A DNA stretch of 9,621 nt from Desulfovibrio sp. (GTDB lineage Bacteria > Desulfobacterota > Desulfovibrionia > Desulfovibrionales > Desulfovibrionaceae), in NCBI GenBank assembly GCA_022837365.1, contig JALHHV010000035.1, positions 1-9,621 of the forward strand. The letters run 5' to 3'. A model generated the notes under the pieces. That model was not told where the DNA came from and ran no database searches. It saw only the letters and a list, made by a program, of their open reading frames with translations. Positions 1 through 6,421 of the stretch are shown piece after piece. Every line of letters begins with the position of its first letter. The stretch's first letter is position 1. Position numbers and translations under genes: made by a program.

Positions 1-61
1 AAGCCCTCCATCGCCGATGATACTGCGTATTCGTGCGTGGGAAAGTAGGCCGATGCCAGCA
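1..61 (+). rRNA. rrf: 5S ribosomal RNA, 3' part
   Basis: The first 61 bases match the 3' half of a bacterial 5S rRNA. They begin at the conserved AAGCCC of loop B/helix III, continue through the CGCCGATGATACTGC segment and the GTGGGAAAGTAGG segment, and end in GCCAGCAC, which would pair with the 5' end of the molecule lying outside the window. A T-rich run follows at once. The 5' half is cut off by the window edge, and the exact 3' end could be off by a base or two. An rRNA operon therefore ends here on the + strand, convergent with all protein genes of the window. Identification rests on recognising the conserved 5S sequence; no covariance search was run. Confidence 0.92.
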
Positions 62-72
62 CTTTTTCTTTT
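62..72 (+). terminator. T-rich run after 5S rRNA
   Basis: A run of five T, a C and four T directly follows the 5S end. This is the usual place for the U-tract of an rRNA operon terminator. No strong GC stem lies immediately before it other than the 5S terminal helix itself, so termination may also use the strong hairpin about 40 bases downstream. Confidence 0.45.
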
Positions 73-110
73 CGGGAGACGCGCACGCCGCACACTCCCA
101 CCCCTTCACG

Positions 111-145
111 CAAAGGCCCCGGCAGAGCAATCGCCGGGGCCTTTG
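111..145. terminator. bidirectional hairpin terminator
   Basis: A perfect 13-bp inverted repeat (CAAAGGCCCCGGC at 111-123, its complement at 133-145) encloses a 9-base loop. The stem is GC-rich with A/T pairs at its open end, so each strand gives a short T run at the foot of the stem. It lies between two convergent transcription units, the rRNA operon on + and the sigma-54 regulator on -, and can end both. The T run is only three bases, so efficiency is uncertain. Confidence 0.75.
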
Positions 146-152
146 TGCGTTT

Positions 153-182
153 GGGGGAGGGGGGAGGGGGCGGGAGTGGGGG
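153..182 (+). other. G-rich tract with G-quadruplex potential
   Basis: Thirty bases carry five G runs of 5, 6, 5, 3 and 5, separated by one to three other bases, on the + strand. This satisfies the usual four-run rule for an intramolecular G-quadruplex. It sits between the regulator stop codon (188-190) and the bidirectional hairpin. On the regulator transcript the same bases are a C-rich run. A role in termination or in keeping the convergent rRNA and regulator transcripts apart is only inference. Confidence 0.5.
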
Positions 183-187
183 CGTTG

Positions 188-1807
188 TCAGAGTGCTTTG
201 TTGGTGATGCCCGCCGCGAGGTTTGCGACGCTGTGCGTGTACCGGCTGATTTCGATCCCGTGCTTCTTCAGCTTGTAGAGCAAGGTGGAGCGCGGCAGGC
301 CGAGCAGCGTGGCAGCGCCCTTCTTTCCGCTGATGACCCCATTGGTCAGGGTCAGCACCTTCTCGATGACCAGCCGCTCGGTATCCGCCAGGGAATAGCC
401 GGGCGCCACTACGGGAGGCGGGGGCAGGGGCGCGGCGGACACGTCGCGAATACCCGGATGATGCGCATCCTGTTGGAACAGGGGGGTAATCATGGCCGGC
501 TCTACTTCACCTCCGTAATTGAGAATGAGCAGCCGCTTGACCATGTTGGAAAGTTCCCGCACGTTGCCCGGCCAATGATACTCTTCCAGCAGGCGCAGTG
601 CGGAGCGGGAGAAGGTGATGGGCTTGCACTGCATGTCTTCGGTAAGAATGCTCACAAGGTGCTGCAGCATGGCGCGCAGTTCGCCGAGGCGTTCCCGCAG
701 GGGGGGAATATTGATGATCGCCGCGCCGAGCCTGTAATACAGGTCGTTTCGGAACTGGCCGCGCTGGATCAGCGCTCCAAGGTCGGCATTGGTGGCGGAA
801 ATGAAGCGCACGTTTACCCGGATGGAGCGGCTTTCCCCGACCCGTTCGAAGCTGGAATCCTGCAATACTTGCAGCAGCTTTGCCTGGAGCGTCTTGTCCA
901 GGTCGCCGATTTCGTCCAGAAAGATGCTGCCCTTGTCCGCCATCTCGAAGCGCCCCACGCGATGGCTGTTGGCGCCGGTGAACGCCCCCTTGGCATGGCC
1001 GAACAACTCGCTTTCGAACAGCGTCGAGGACAGGGCCGGACAGTTGACCTTGACGAAGTTGTTGTTTTTTCTGGCGCTGTACCGGTGGATGATGTGGGCG
1101 ATGAATTCCTTTCCCGTTCCCGTCTCGCCGCGTATCAGGACCGGCACGTTGCTACAGGCCAGAAGCTGCGCCTGTTCCATGACGATGCGCATGCTCTCGC
1201 AGCGGTAGAAAAAGCGCGGTTCGGAGTAGCTCGTCTCTTCCGGATAGAGCAGGTCGCCCACGCGCTGTTGCAGTTCCGCATTCATCTTCTGGAGTTTGGC
1301 GTGGGCAAGCATGTTGTCCACGGCCAGGGCCACCTGCACGGAGATTTTTTCCAGAAACGCCACCAGGTCGGTGTCGTCGTCGCGCAACGGCCGCCTGAAG
1401 GAAACGACGAGCGCGCCGATGGGCTGGGAACGGCTCATGAGCGGCAGGGCGATGGCCGAACGCAATCCGGCATCGTGCATGCTGCGTATTGCGTCGAACG
1501 ACGCGAGATTCTTGATGTCCTGGGCGATGTACGGCGCTTTCGCCCGGATGGCCTCATGGGCCAGGGGGCCCCGCTGCGGGATGGGCGTATCGTCCATGCA
1601 GGTGACGGTGACCCCTTCGGCCCGCGCGAACCATTCCAGCGAATCGTTGGCCGGATTGTAGATGCTGAGACTACATCGGTCACAGTTGACCAGGGGTTGC
1701 AGCGTTGCGGCAAGACTCTGGAAAAGACCCTCTTGGGTGACTTCGCGGACAAGAATGTTGTTGATCAGCAGCAGCGCTTGGTAAAACCTGTCAGGAAGGT
1801 CGCTCAT
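188..1807 (-). CDS. sigma-54-dependent transcriptional activator (GAF / AAA+ / Fis-type HTH)
   Basis: This is a 539-residue enhancer-binding protein that would activate RNA polymerase carrying sigma-54. An N-terminal GAF-like sensor domain spans about 10-165, followed by a short helical linker. The AAA+ domain has Walker A GETGTGKE (227-234), the sigma-54 contact loop GAFTGA (274-279), Walker B SIFLDE (294-299), a likely arginine finger near R353 and sensor II WPGNVREL (412-419). A Pro-rich linker (458-470) leads to a Fis-type helix-turn-helix at about 488-517. All catalytic motifs look intact. There is no receiver domain, so the GAF domain probably senses a small ligand directly; Cys42, Cys45 and Cys70 lie within it. 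The start was chosen at MSDLPDRF because GAGGGA lies just upstream; an upstream in-frame ATG at 1888 would put a hairpin inside the gene. It lies 97 bases downstream of suyB in the same direction, so control of the sulfolactate/dicarboxylate operon is a reasonable guess. Confidence 0.93.
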   Translation of the reverse strand: MSDLPDRFYQALLLINNILVREVTQEGLFQSLAATLQPLVNCDRCSLSIYNPANDSLEWFARAEGVTVTCMDDTPIPQRGPLAHEAIRAKAPYIAQDIKNLASFDAIRSMHDAGLRSAIALPLMSRSQPIGALVVSFRRPLRDDDTDLVAFLEKISVQVALAVDNMLAHAKLQKMNAELQQRVGDLLYPEETSYSEPRFFYRCESMRIVMEQAQLLACSNVPVLIRGETGTGKEFIAHIIHRYSARKNNNFVKVNCPALSSTLFESELFGHAKGAFTGANSHRVGRFEMADKGSIFLDEIGDLDKTLQAKLLQVLQDSSFERVGESRSIRVNVRFISATNADLGALIQRGQFRNDLYYRLGAAIINIPPLRERLGELRAMLQHLVSILTEDMQCKPITFSRSALRLLEEYHWPGNVRELSNMVKRLLILNYGGEVEPAMITPLFQQDAHHPGIRDVSAAPLPPPPVVAPGYSLADTERLVIEKVLTLTNGVISGKKGAATLLGLPRSTLLYKLKKHGIEISRYTHSVANLAAGITNKAL

Positions 1808-1810
1808 CGT

Positions 1811-1816
1811 TCCCTC
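1811..1816 (-). promoter_or_regulatory. ribosome binding site deciding the regulator start
   Basis: On the - strand GAGGGA precedes ATG at 1807 by three bases (five from the GAGG core). This supports MSDLPDRF as the start rather than the in-frame ATG 81 bases further upstream, which has no such site. Confidence 0.65.
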
Positions 1817-1860
1817 ACGTATGCTACCTGAAGGGTACGTGGTATGCGGCGCCATGCGTT

Positions 1861-1891
1861 CGAGTGGGGCAGCCCGCGCTGGCCCCACTCG
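1861..1891 (-). terminator. hairpin after suyB (possible terminator or 3' stabiliser)
   Basis: A perfect 10-bp GC-rich inverted repeat (1861-1870 with 1882-1891) with an 11-base loop begins 13 bases after the suyB stop codon. On the - strand it is not followed by a T run, so it may be a leaky terminator, an mRNA-protecting 3' hairpin or a regulatory site ahead of the regulator. The 97-base gap holds no sigma-70 promoter that I could call with confidence. Confidence 0.45.
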
Positions 1892-1904
1892 TAGCGTGAA
1901 GTGC

Positions 1905-3065
1905 TTATGCGCTTTCGTATAGTCTCGTTATGATGAATTCGCGATGCCCGAGCACCTCGGCGGAGGTCCTCCTGCCGTTGCATGTGCGAATCATCATGTC
2001 AATGAGCTTGTCCCCGGCCTGGTCGAGGTTGATCTCGCGGCGCAGGATGCCGGAGACGTCCACGTCGAAGTGCTCGCTCATGGTGCGCAGCGTGCGGGGG
2101 TTGGAACACAGTTTGACCACCGGAAGGATGGGGTTGCCGATGACGTTGCCCTGTCCGGTGGGGAACAGGTGCACCACGAACCCGGCGGCGGCGCACAGGG
2201 TGACCATTTCGGCGGCGGCGGAGGAGGAATCCATGAACCACAGGCCGGGGCCGGTGGGGCTTTCCGCCTTGTCCAGGCAACCCACGACAGGGGCCTTGCG
2301 GCCGATCTTCTGGATGTTGCCGAGGGCCTTTTCCTCGATGGTGGTCAGGCCGCCCTCGATGTTGCCCTTGGTGGGTTGCGAGTCGGTCAGGTCGTCGGTC
2401 TTGTGGTCGTCCACGACCTTGGCGTAGCGGTCGAAGAAGAACTGGAACTTCTTGCGCACCTCGTTGGTGGCGCAGCGCGCGGCCACCAGGTGTTCCCCGC
2501 CGGTGAGCTCCGTGGTTTCGCCGAACAGCAGGGTGGCGCCGGCTTCCCACAGCTTGTCGTAGGCGTTGCCCACCGTGGGGTTGGTGGCCAGCCCGGACGT
2601 GGTGTCGGATTCGCCGCACTTGGTGGACACCCAGAGTTCCTTCACGTCGCATTCCGTGCGCTGCTGCTCGGTGGCCCAGTGCATGTATTCCTTGGCCCGG
2701 CGCGATGCGTTGCAGATGGTGGCCAGGTCGCCGTTCTTCTCGATGGCGAAGCCCGACACGGGCTTGCCGGTACTGGCGATGCCGTCCACGATCTTCTGCG
2801 TCCACAGGGGCTCGATGCCGATGACCACCACGGCGGCCACGTTGGGGTTGCTGCCCATGCCGATCACGGTGCGGAAGTACAGGTCGAGATCCTCGCCGAA
2901 CTGGAGGCGGCCGTAGGCATGGGGCAGGGCCAGGGTGCCCTTGACGTTGTTGGCCACGGCTTCGCACGCCGCGTTGGACAGGTCGTCGAGGGGCAGCAGG
3001 ACCACGTGGTTGCGCACGCCCACGCGGCCGTTCTCACGCCGGTATCCGAAGAATTTTCTTTCCAT
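1905..3065 (-). CDS. suyB: UxaA-family lyase large subunit, probable (2R)-sulfolactate sulfo-lyase beta (SuyB)
   Basis: This 386-residue protein belongs to the altronate/galactarate dehydratase C-terminal family. With SuyA it would split (2R)-3-sulfolactate into pyruvate and sulfite in the cytoplasm. Visible family motifs are [13 protein letters not shown] (7-19), [15 protein letters not shown] (149-163), [12 protein letters not shown] (238-249) and FPTGQGN (301-307). E. coli UxaA has the equivalents KCGGSDGLSG and GGITTLEDKSLG in a single longer chain. The size, the split from the SAF domain and the [14 protein letters not shown] segment fit my memory of SuyB better than UxaA or GarD. That substrate call is by recollection and context, not alignment. 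The start follows the SuyA stop by three bases, with GAGGTGG upstream. In a sulfate reducer the sulfite could feed dissimilatory sulfite reductase. The alternative is a hydro-lyase for another 2-hydroxy acid. Confidence 0.85.
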   Translation of the reverse strand: MERKFFGYRRENGRVGVRNHVVLLPLDDLSNAACEAVANNVKGTLALPHAYGRLQFGEDLDLYFRTVIGMGSNPNVAAVVVIGIEPLWTQKIVDGIASTGKPVSGFAIEKNGDLATICNASRRAKEYMHWATEQQRTECDVKELWVSTKCGESDTTSGLATNPTVGNAYDKLWEAGATLLFGETTELTGGEHLVAARCATNEVRKKFQFFFDRYAKVVDDHKTDDLTDSQPTKGNIEGGLTTIEEKALGNIQKIGRKAPVVGCLDKAESPTGPGLWFMDSSSAAAEMVTLCAAAGFVVHLFPTGQGNVIGNPILPVVKLCSNPRTLRTMSEHFDVDVSGILRREINLDQAGDKLIDMMIRTCNGRRTSAEVLGHREFIITRLYESA

Positions 3066-3068
3066 GAC

Positions 3069-3353
3069 CTACCACCTCTTGGTCTTGACGTTGTGGACGT
3101 GCAGATGTTCGCCCTTCTTGATGGGCGCGACCACCTTGCCGATGTCCGTGTTGTACTTGAACACGGTGTCGCCCGCGGCGAAGTCCTTGAGCGCCACCTT
3201 GTGGCCGATGGGAATGTCGTTGCGCAGGGTGATGTGGACGGTCTTGTCTTCCTGCATGACCCATCCCGTGCATTCGTGACCTGCCGTCAGCCCTTCCACC
3301 ACCACGACGCCGACGCCGTCGGCCGCTTCGTGAACCAGGAAATCGATGGACAT
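3069..3353 (-). CDS. suyA: UxaA-family SAF-domain small subunit, probable sulfolactate sulfo-lyase alpha (SuyA)
   Basis: This 94-residue protein is a single SAF domain matching the N-terminal part of E. coli UxaA. Shared elements are the RxDIPIGHKVALKD-like segment (44-57, GHK at 50-52), KYNTDIG (66-72) and GEHLHVHN (81-88), whose His residues are likely metal or substrate ligands. It would form the alpha subunit of the two-part lyase with the gene directly downstream, from which it is separated by three bases. The C-terminus NVKTKRW fits SuyA as I recall it. ATG at 3353 has a near-ideal AAGGAGG five bases upstream, the strongest ribosome site in the window. That suggests this small subunit is translated well, or independently of the fumarase genes upstream. 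The family is certain; the substrate is probable. Confidence 0.85.
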   Translation of the reverse strand: MSIDFLVHEAADGVGVVVVEGLTAGHECTGWVMQEDKTVHITLRNDIPIGHKVALKDFAAGDTVFKYNTDIGKVVAPIKKGEHLHVHNVKTKRW

Positions 3354-3358
3354 GTGTT

Positions 3359-3365
3359 CCTCCTT
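3359..3365 (-). promoter_or_regulatory. strong ribosome binding site of suyA
   Basis: AAGGAGG on the - strand, five bases before the ATG, is a full match to the anti-Shine-Dalgarno core. It fixes the start of this short gene. Confidence 0.8.
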
Positions 3366-3404
3366 GAAGGGTTGTGGGGTTCCGTCCCCGTGGGCTTCCC
3401 GTCC

Positions 3405-3426
3405 GGGGCCGTGGCGCGGCGGCCCC
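3405..3426 (-). other. GC hairpin between fumarase beta and suyA
   Basis: A perfect 7-bp inverted repeat (GGGGCCG with CGGCCCC) with an 8-base loop overlaps the first base of the fumarase beta stop codon on its 3' side. There is no T run. It sits in the longest intergenic gap of the operon (72 bases) and could mark mRNA processing or partial termination between the fumarase and lyase genes. In such GC-rich DNA it may also be chance. Confidence 0.3.
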
Positions 3427-4019
3427 TAGGCCACGCCGAGCCTGGCATAGATGTCCGGCAGCCTCCGTTGGGCTTCCGCGGCGATCTCGTCGTAGAGGTG
3501 TCGCCCATGGCTATCCATGGCCACGGTCAGGGGGCCGAAGTTCTTCACCCGGAAGCGGTACAGGGCTTCGGGGTGCAGATGCTCGAAGTAGACGGCCTCC
3601 ACCTCTTCGATCTGTTCCGTCTCCAGGGACGCGGCACCGCCGACGATGGCCAGGTACACCGCCCCGTACGTGTGCATGGCGTCCAGGCTGCCCTGGTACA
3701 GGCCGCCCTTGCCGATGATGGCCCGCACCCCGTAGGTGCCGATCAGCCCCGGCGTGAAGCGGTCCATGCGCGTGCTGGTGGTGGTGCCCACGCAGATCTT
3801 TTCCCATTTGCCGTCCACCTGGCGCAGGCTGGGGGCGGTATGGATGCAGGGCATGCCTTCGAGGCTGACCGGGGGCTTGTGGCCCTGGTCGAAGATGTAG
3901 ATCTGCGTCAGGTCGCGGATGCCGAACAGCGGGCCGTCGAAGTAGACGATGTCGCCGGCGTGCAGCGCGCGGATGTCCGCTTCGGAAAACGGGGACGTGA
4001 GATGGTGCGTGATGCTCAT
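3426..4019 (-). CDS. class I fumarate hydratase / tartrate dehydratase beta subunit
   Basis: This 197-residue protein is the beta half of a two-subunit, [4Fe-4S], oxygen-sensitive hydro-lyase that interconverts fumarate and L-malate, or dehydrates tartrate. Family motifs are GTTTSTRMD (78-86, substrate-binding), GKGG (103-106) and FGPLTVAMDSHG (161-172). Length and order agree with E. coli TtdB (201 residues), and the VKNFGPLTVAMDSHG segment parallels its VKEFGPLIVSIDTHG. Genes annotated as fumarase in anaerobes look the same, so motifs alone do not separate fumarase from tartrate dehydratase. The succinate dehydrogenase genes upstream favour fumarase. It starts 9 bases after the alpha stop, and its Shine-Dalgarno AGGAG overlaps that stop codon (TAGGAG), which implies translational coupling. 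Confidence 0.92.
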   Translation of the reverse strand: MSITHHLTSPFSEADIRALHAGDIVYFDGPLFGIRDLTQIYIFDQGHKPPVSLEGMPCIHTAPSLRQVDGKWEKICVGTTTSTRMDRFTPGLIGTYGVRAIIGKGGLYQGSLDAMHTYGAVYLAIVGGAASLETEQIEEVEAVYFEHLHPEALYRFRVKNFGPLTVAMDSHGRHLYDEIAAEAQRRLPDIYARLGVA

Positions 4020-4025
4020 GGCTGT

Positions 4026-4030
4026 CTCCT
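4026..4030 (-). promoter_or_regulatory. ribosome binding site overlapping the alpha-subunit stop
   Basis: AGGAG on the - strand shares bases with the TAG stop of the alpha subunit (4029-4031) and lies six bases from the beta-subunit ATG. This arrangement suits equal synthesis of the two subunits. Confidence 0.7.
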
Positions 4031-4910
4031 AGTACCCGTAGGTCGTTGAGCCGTCGGGCAGGACCACCGCCCGCGCCCGCCGGGCGGGCCAGCACTGGGT
4101 GTTCACGGCCACGGGGTTCTGGGTGATGTGGGTGTAGGCGTGCTCGATGTGCACGGCCAGGCAGGACACGTCGCCGCCAAGCCCCATGGGGCCGCGCCCG
4201 GTGGCGTTGATGGCCTCTTCCAGTTCCTCCTCCATCTCGGCGAACTGTGGATCGGGGTGGCGCTGGCCCACCGGGCGGCAGATGGCGTCCTTGGCCAGGC
4301 GCATCACCAGGTCGGACGTGCCGCCGAGGCCCACCCCGATGACGCCGGGGGGGCAGGGGTTGGCGGCGCTTTCCACCACCGTGTCCAGAATGAACTTCTT
4401 GACCGCCCTGATCCCGTGCTGGGGGTAGAACATCTGCATCTTGCTCATGTTCTCGGAGCCGGAGCCCTTGGGCACCATCAGGATGTCCAGCGCGTCGCTG
4501 TCCTCGACGAAATCCCAGTAGATGACGGGCAGGCCCGGCCCCACCGAGGTCTGGGGATTGATCCGGGTGAGGGTGTGCGTGGAACTGCTGCGGAAGGGGA
4601 ATTCCTGCGTGGCCCGCCGCGCGCCCTCGTAAAGGCAGGACTTGATGGCCGCACAGTTCCAGGGAAACCGCGACCCCACCCGGACCTTGTAGATGGGCAG
4701 GCCCGTGTCCTGGCAGAGCAGGGTCTTTTTGGCGTCCGCGATGTCGATGGCCTTGAACATGGCCTCGAAAATGGCGCGGGCGGTGGGGACGGTCTCGCGG
4801 TCGCGGGCCTTGCGCAGGGCGGCGCGCACGTCCGGCGGCAGGTCGCACAGGGCCTTGATGTAGCTCTGCTTGGCCGCCTCTTCCACGATGCGGTAGTCGA
4901 ATGAAGACAT
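4029..4910 (-). CDS. class I fumarate hydratase / tartrate dehydratase alpha subunit
   Basis: This 293-residue protein carries the [4Fe-4S] cluster of the two-subunit hydro-lyase. The three expected cluster cysteines are present: Cys66 in CQDTG (66-70), Cys186 in NPCPPGVIGVG (184-194) and Cys273 in TQCWPARR (271-278). Their positions are close to Cys71, Cys190 and Cys277 of E. coli TtdA. GLGG (195-198 region) and the VHIEHAYTHIT segment are also typical. With four iron atoms bound by three cysteines, the fourth iron is free to bind substrate. AAGGAG seven bases upstream fixes the start at 4910. The gene begins 29 bases after the cytochrome b/c stop, and fumarase would take up or supply the fumarate of the complex II encoded upstream. 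L-tartrate dehydratase remains possible. Confidence 0.93.
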   Translation of the reverse strand: MSSFDYRIVEEAAKQSYIKALCDLPPDVRAALRKARDRETVPTARAIFEAMFKAIDIADAKKTLLCQDTGLPIYKVRVGSRFPWNCAAIKSCLYEGARRATQEFPFRSSSTHTLTRINPQTSVGPGLPVIYWDFVEDSDALDILMVPKGSGSENMSKMQMFYPQHGIRAVKKFILDTVVESAANPCPPGVIGVGLGGTSDLVMRLAKDAICRPVGQRHPDPQFAEMEEELEEAINATGRGPMGLGGDVSCLAVHIEHAYTHITQNPVAVNTQCWPARRARAVVLPDGSTTYGY

Positions 4911-4939
4911 GTGCCAACTCCTTGTGTTGGACGTTGCGG

Positions 4940-6421
4940 TCAGCGGATGGTTGGGGGGATGGCCGGGGGTGCGGTTGAAGAGACGGCCGGAGGGACGGTC
5001 AGGGTGTCGGGAATGTTGGCGCGCACGTCTTCCGTGCGCATGGGCACCGCCGAGCCCCGGCTGAAGTCGAGGGCCAGCAGGAAGGCGGCGAGGGCCTTCA
5101 GCTCATCGGGACGAAGGTCGTAGGCGGGCATGGAGGTGGAGGCCATCTTGGACTTGGGGTCCTTGATGTAGGCGGAAAGGTAGTCGACCGTGCGCCCCTT
5201 GGCCTTCATGTTGGACATATCGGGACCGGTGCGGTGGCCGCCCTGGCCCTGAATGTTGTGACAGTATGCGCATTCGCGTTCCACGTAGATGCGCAGGCCC
5301 TGGCGGACCTCTTCCGTCATAGCTCCGGGGGAGCCGGGAGGCGTGAGCACGATCTTGTTGTAGGGCGCGGCCTCGGAATAGGCCTGTCCGGTCAGGTACA
5401 CGATGCAGATGATGAAGGTCAGGCCGATGCTCATGGATACCGGTCTGTTGACCACCCCCTTCATGCGGCTTTCGCTCATGAAGGGCACGCAGAGCATCAG
5501 CAGCGCGCCGCCCACGGGAATGGCCAGGCTGCCCACGGCCTCCCATGTGCCGTTGAAGTAGGTCAGCAACTGGAATATCCACATGTAGTACCATTCCGGC
5601 CGGGGCAGGTAGTCGGCGATGAAGGTGCCGGCCTTCTGTTCCAGCGGCGCGGGAGCCCAGATGGCCAGCCCCAGCAGGACGCAGAACAGGATGCCGAAGG
5701 CGATGGCCGTGCGGTGCATGTGCTCGGGATAGAAACGATACGGCGGGGTGCCTTCGGCCGGGGGCGGCAGAGGCTCGCCGGCGATCCTCTCGCGCGGGTC
5801 GGAGAGGTTGTGCAGGCGGATGAGGTAGATGTGTATGGCCAGGAAGAATAGGAGCAGGCAGGGCAGCAACAGGGTGTGGATGGAGTGGAAGCGCGTCAGC
5901 GTGAAGCCCGACATGCCGTCCCCGCCCAGGATGAAGCGCGTGATGGCGTTGCCCACCAGCGGGTACTGGCTGGGAATGTTGGCCCCGACCACGGTGGCCC
6001 AGTAGGCCTTCATGTCCCACGGCAGCAGGTAGCCGGTGAACCCGAGGCCCAGCGTCACCAGAAACAGGCAGGCCCCGGTGACCCATGTACCCTGGCGCGG
6101 ATTCACGTATGCGCCGTGGAAATAGGTGACCATCTGGTGCACGAACACCAGCAGCACCATGGCGCCCGCGCCCCAGTGATGCAGGCCGCGCAGCAGCTGC
6201 CCGGCGGCCACATCGTTCGAGATGAAGCGGACGGAGCTCCACGCCTTGTCAGGGGAGGGCACGTAGTAGAAGGCCAGCACGATGCCCGTGACCACCATCA
6301 GCAGGAAGACCAGGGCGCACAGCGTGCCCAGAACGGCGCTCCAGCCCGTGCCGTCCGGCAGCCTCTTGTAGAGGAAGGGCTTGAGATGCGTTTCCCATCC
6401 GATATGTTTGCCGATGTTCAT
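4940..6421 (-). CDS. cytochrome b fused to a C-terminal cytochrome c (bc-type complex)
   Basis: This 493-residue membrane protein would be the quinol-oxidising core of a bc complex. Seven hydrophobic segments are visible: about 28-52, 83-101, 112-134, 183-202, 238-257, 296-314 and 328-347. Candidate heme ligands are His81/His95 and His182/His197, spaced 14 and 15 as in cytochrome b6. The Qo-site motif PEWY is at 275-278, so the b and subunit IV parts are one chain. Residue 30, not a cysteine, lies where b6f cytochrome b6 has the Cys that holds heme ci. After the last helix comes a periplasmic cytochrome c domain with one heme site, CAYCH (384-388), a likely axial Met431 in STSMPAYD, and a Pro-rich tail. 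The start was set at MNIGKHIGW, whose ATG overlaps the Rieske stop by one base (TAATG) with GAGGTGG upstream. Electrons would pass from menaquinol via Rieske and heme c to periplasmic cytochromes. Confidence 0.93.
   Translation of the reverse strand: MNIGKHIGWETHLKPFLYKRLPDGTGWSAVLGTLCALVFLLMVVTGIVLAFYYVPSPDKAWSSVRFISNDVAAGQLLRGLHHWGAGAMVLLVFVHQMVTYFHGAYVNPRQGTWVTGACLFLVTLGLGFTGYLLPWDMKAYWATVVGANIPSQYPLVGNAITRFILGGDGMSGFTLTRFHSIHTLLLPCLLLFFLAIHIYLIRLHNLSDPRERIAGEPLPPPAEGTPPYRFYPEHMHRTAIAFGILFCVLLGLAIWAPAPLEQKAGTFIADYLPRPEWYYMWIFQLLTYFNGTWEAVGSLAIPVGGALLMLCVPFMSESRMKGVVNRPVSMSIGLTFIICIVYLTGQAYSEAAPYNKIVLTPPGSPGAMTEEVRQGLRIYVERECAYCHNIQGQGGHRTGPDMSNMKAKGRTVDYLSAYIKDPKSKMASTSMPAYDLRPDELKALAAFLLALDFSRGSAVPMRTEDVRANIPDTLTVPPAVSSTAPPAIPPTIR

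Noticed and set aside
73..110. GGGAG...CTCCC inverted repeat near the rRNA end
   Set aside because: Five pairs with a 16-base loop in GC-rich DNA is expected by chance; the hairpin at 111-145 is far stronger.
17..1831. A 604-codon open frame on the + strand across the left end
   Set aside because: It starts inside the 5S rRNA and is antisense to the sigma-54 activator, whose domains are unmistakable on the other strand.
1808..1888. A 27-residue N-terminal extension of the regulator from ATG at 1888
   Set aside because: The extension starts inside the hairpin after suyB and has no Shine-Dalgarno sequence, while MSDLPDRF at 1807 has one.
1944..4049. A 701-codon open frame on the + strand
   Set aside because: It runs antisense to suyB, suyA and fumarase beta, shows no known motif and consists of low-complexity Gly/Ala/His/Asp stretches. 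Such frames arise from the third-position GC bias of the real genes.
4905..4922. TGGCAC on the - strand at the fumarase alpha start as a sigma-54 -24 box
   Set aside because: The matching -12 TTGC is not at the right spacing and the element overlaps the ribosome site and start codon.
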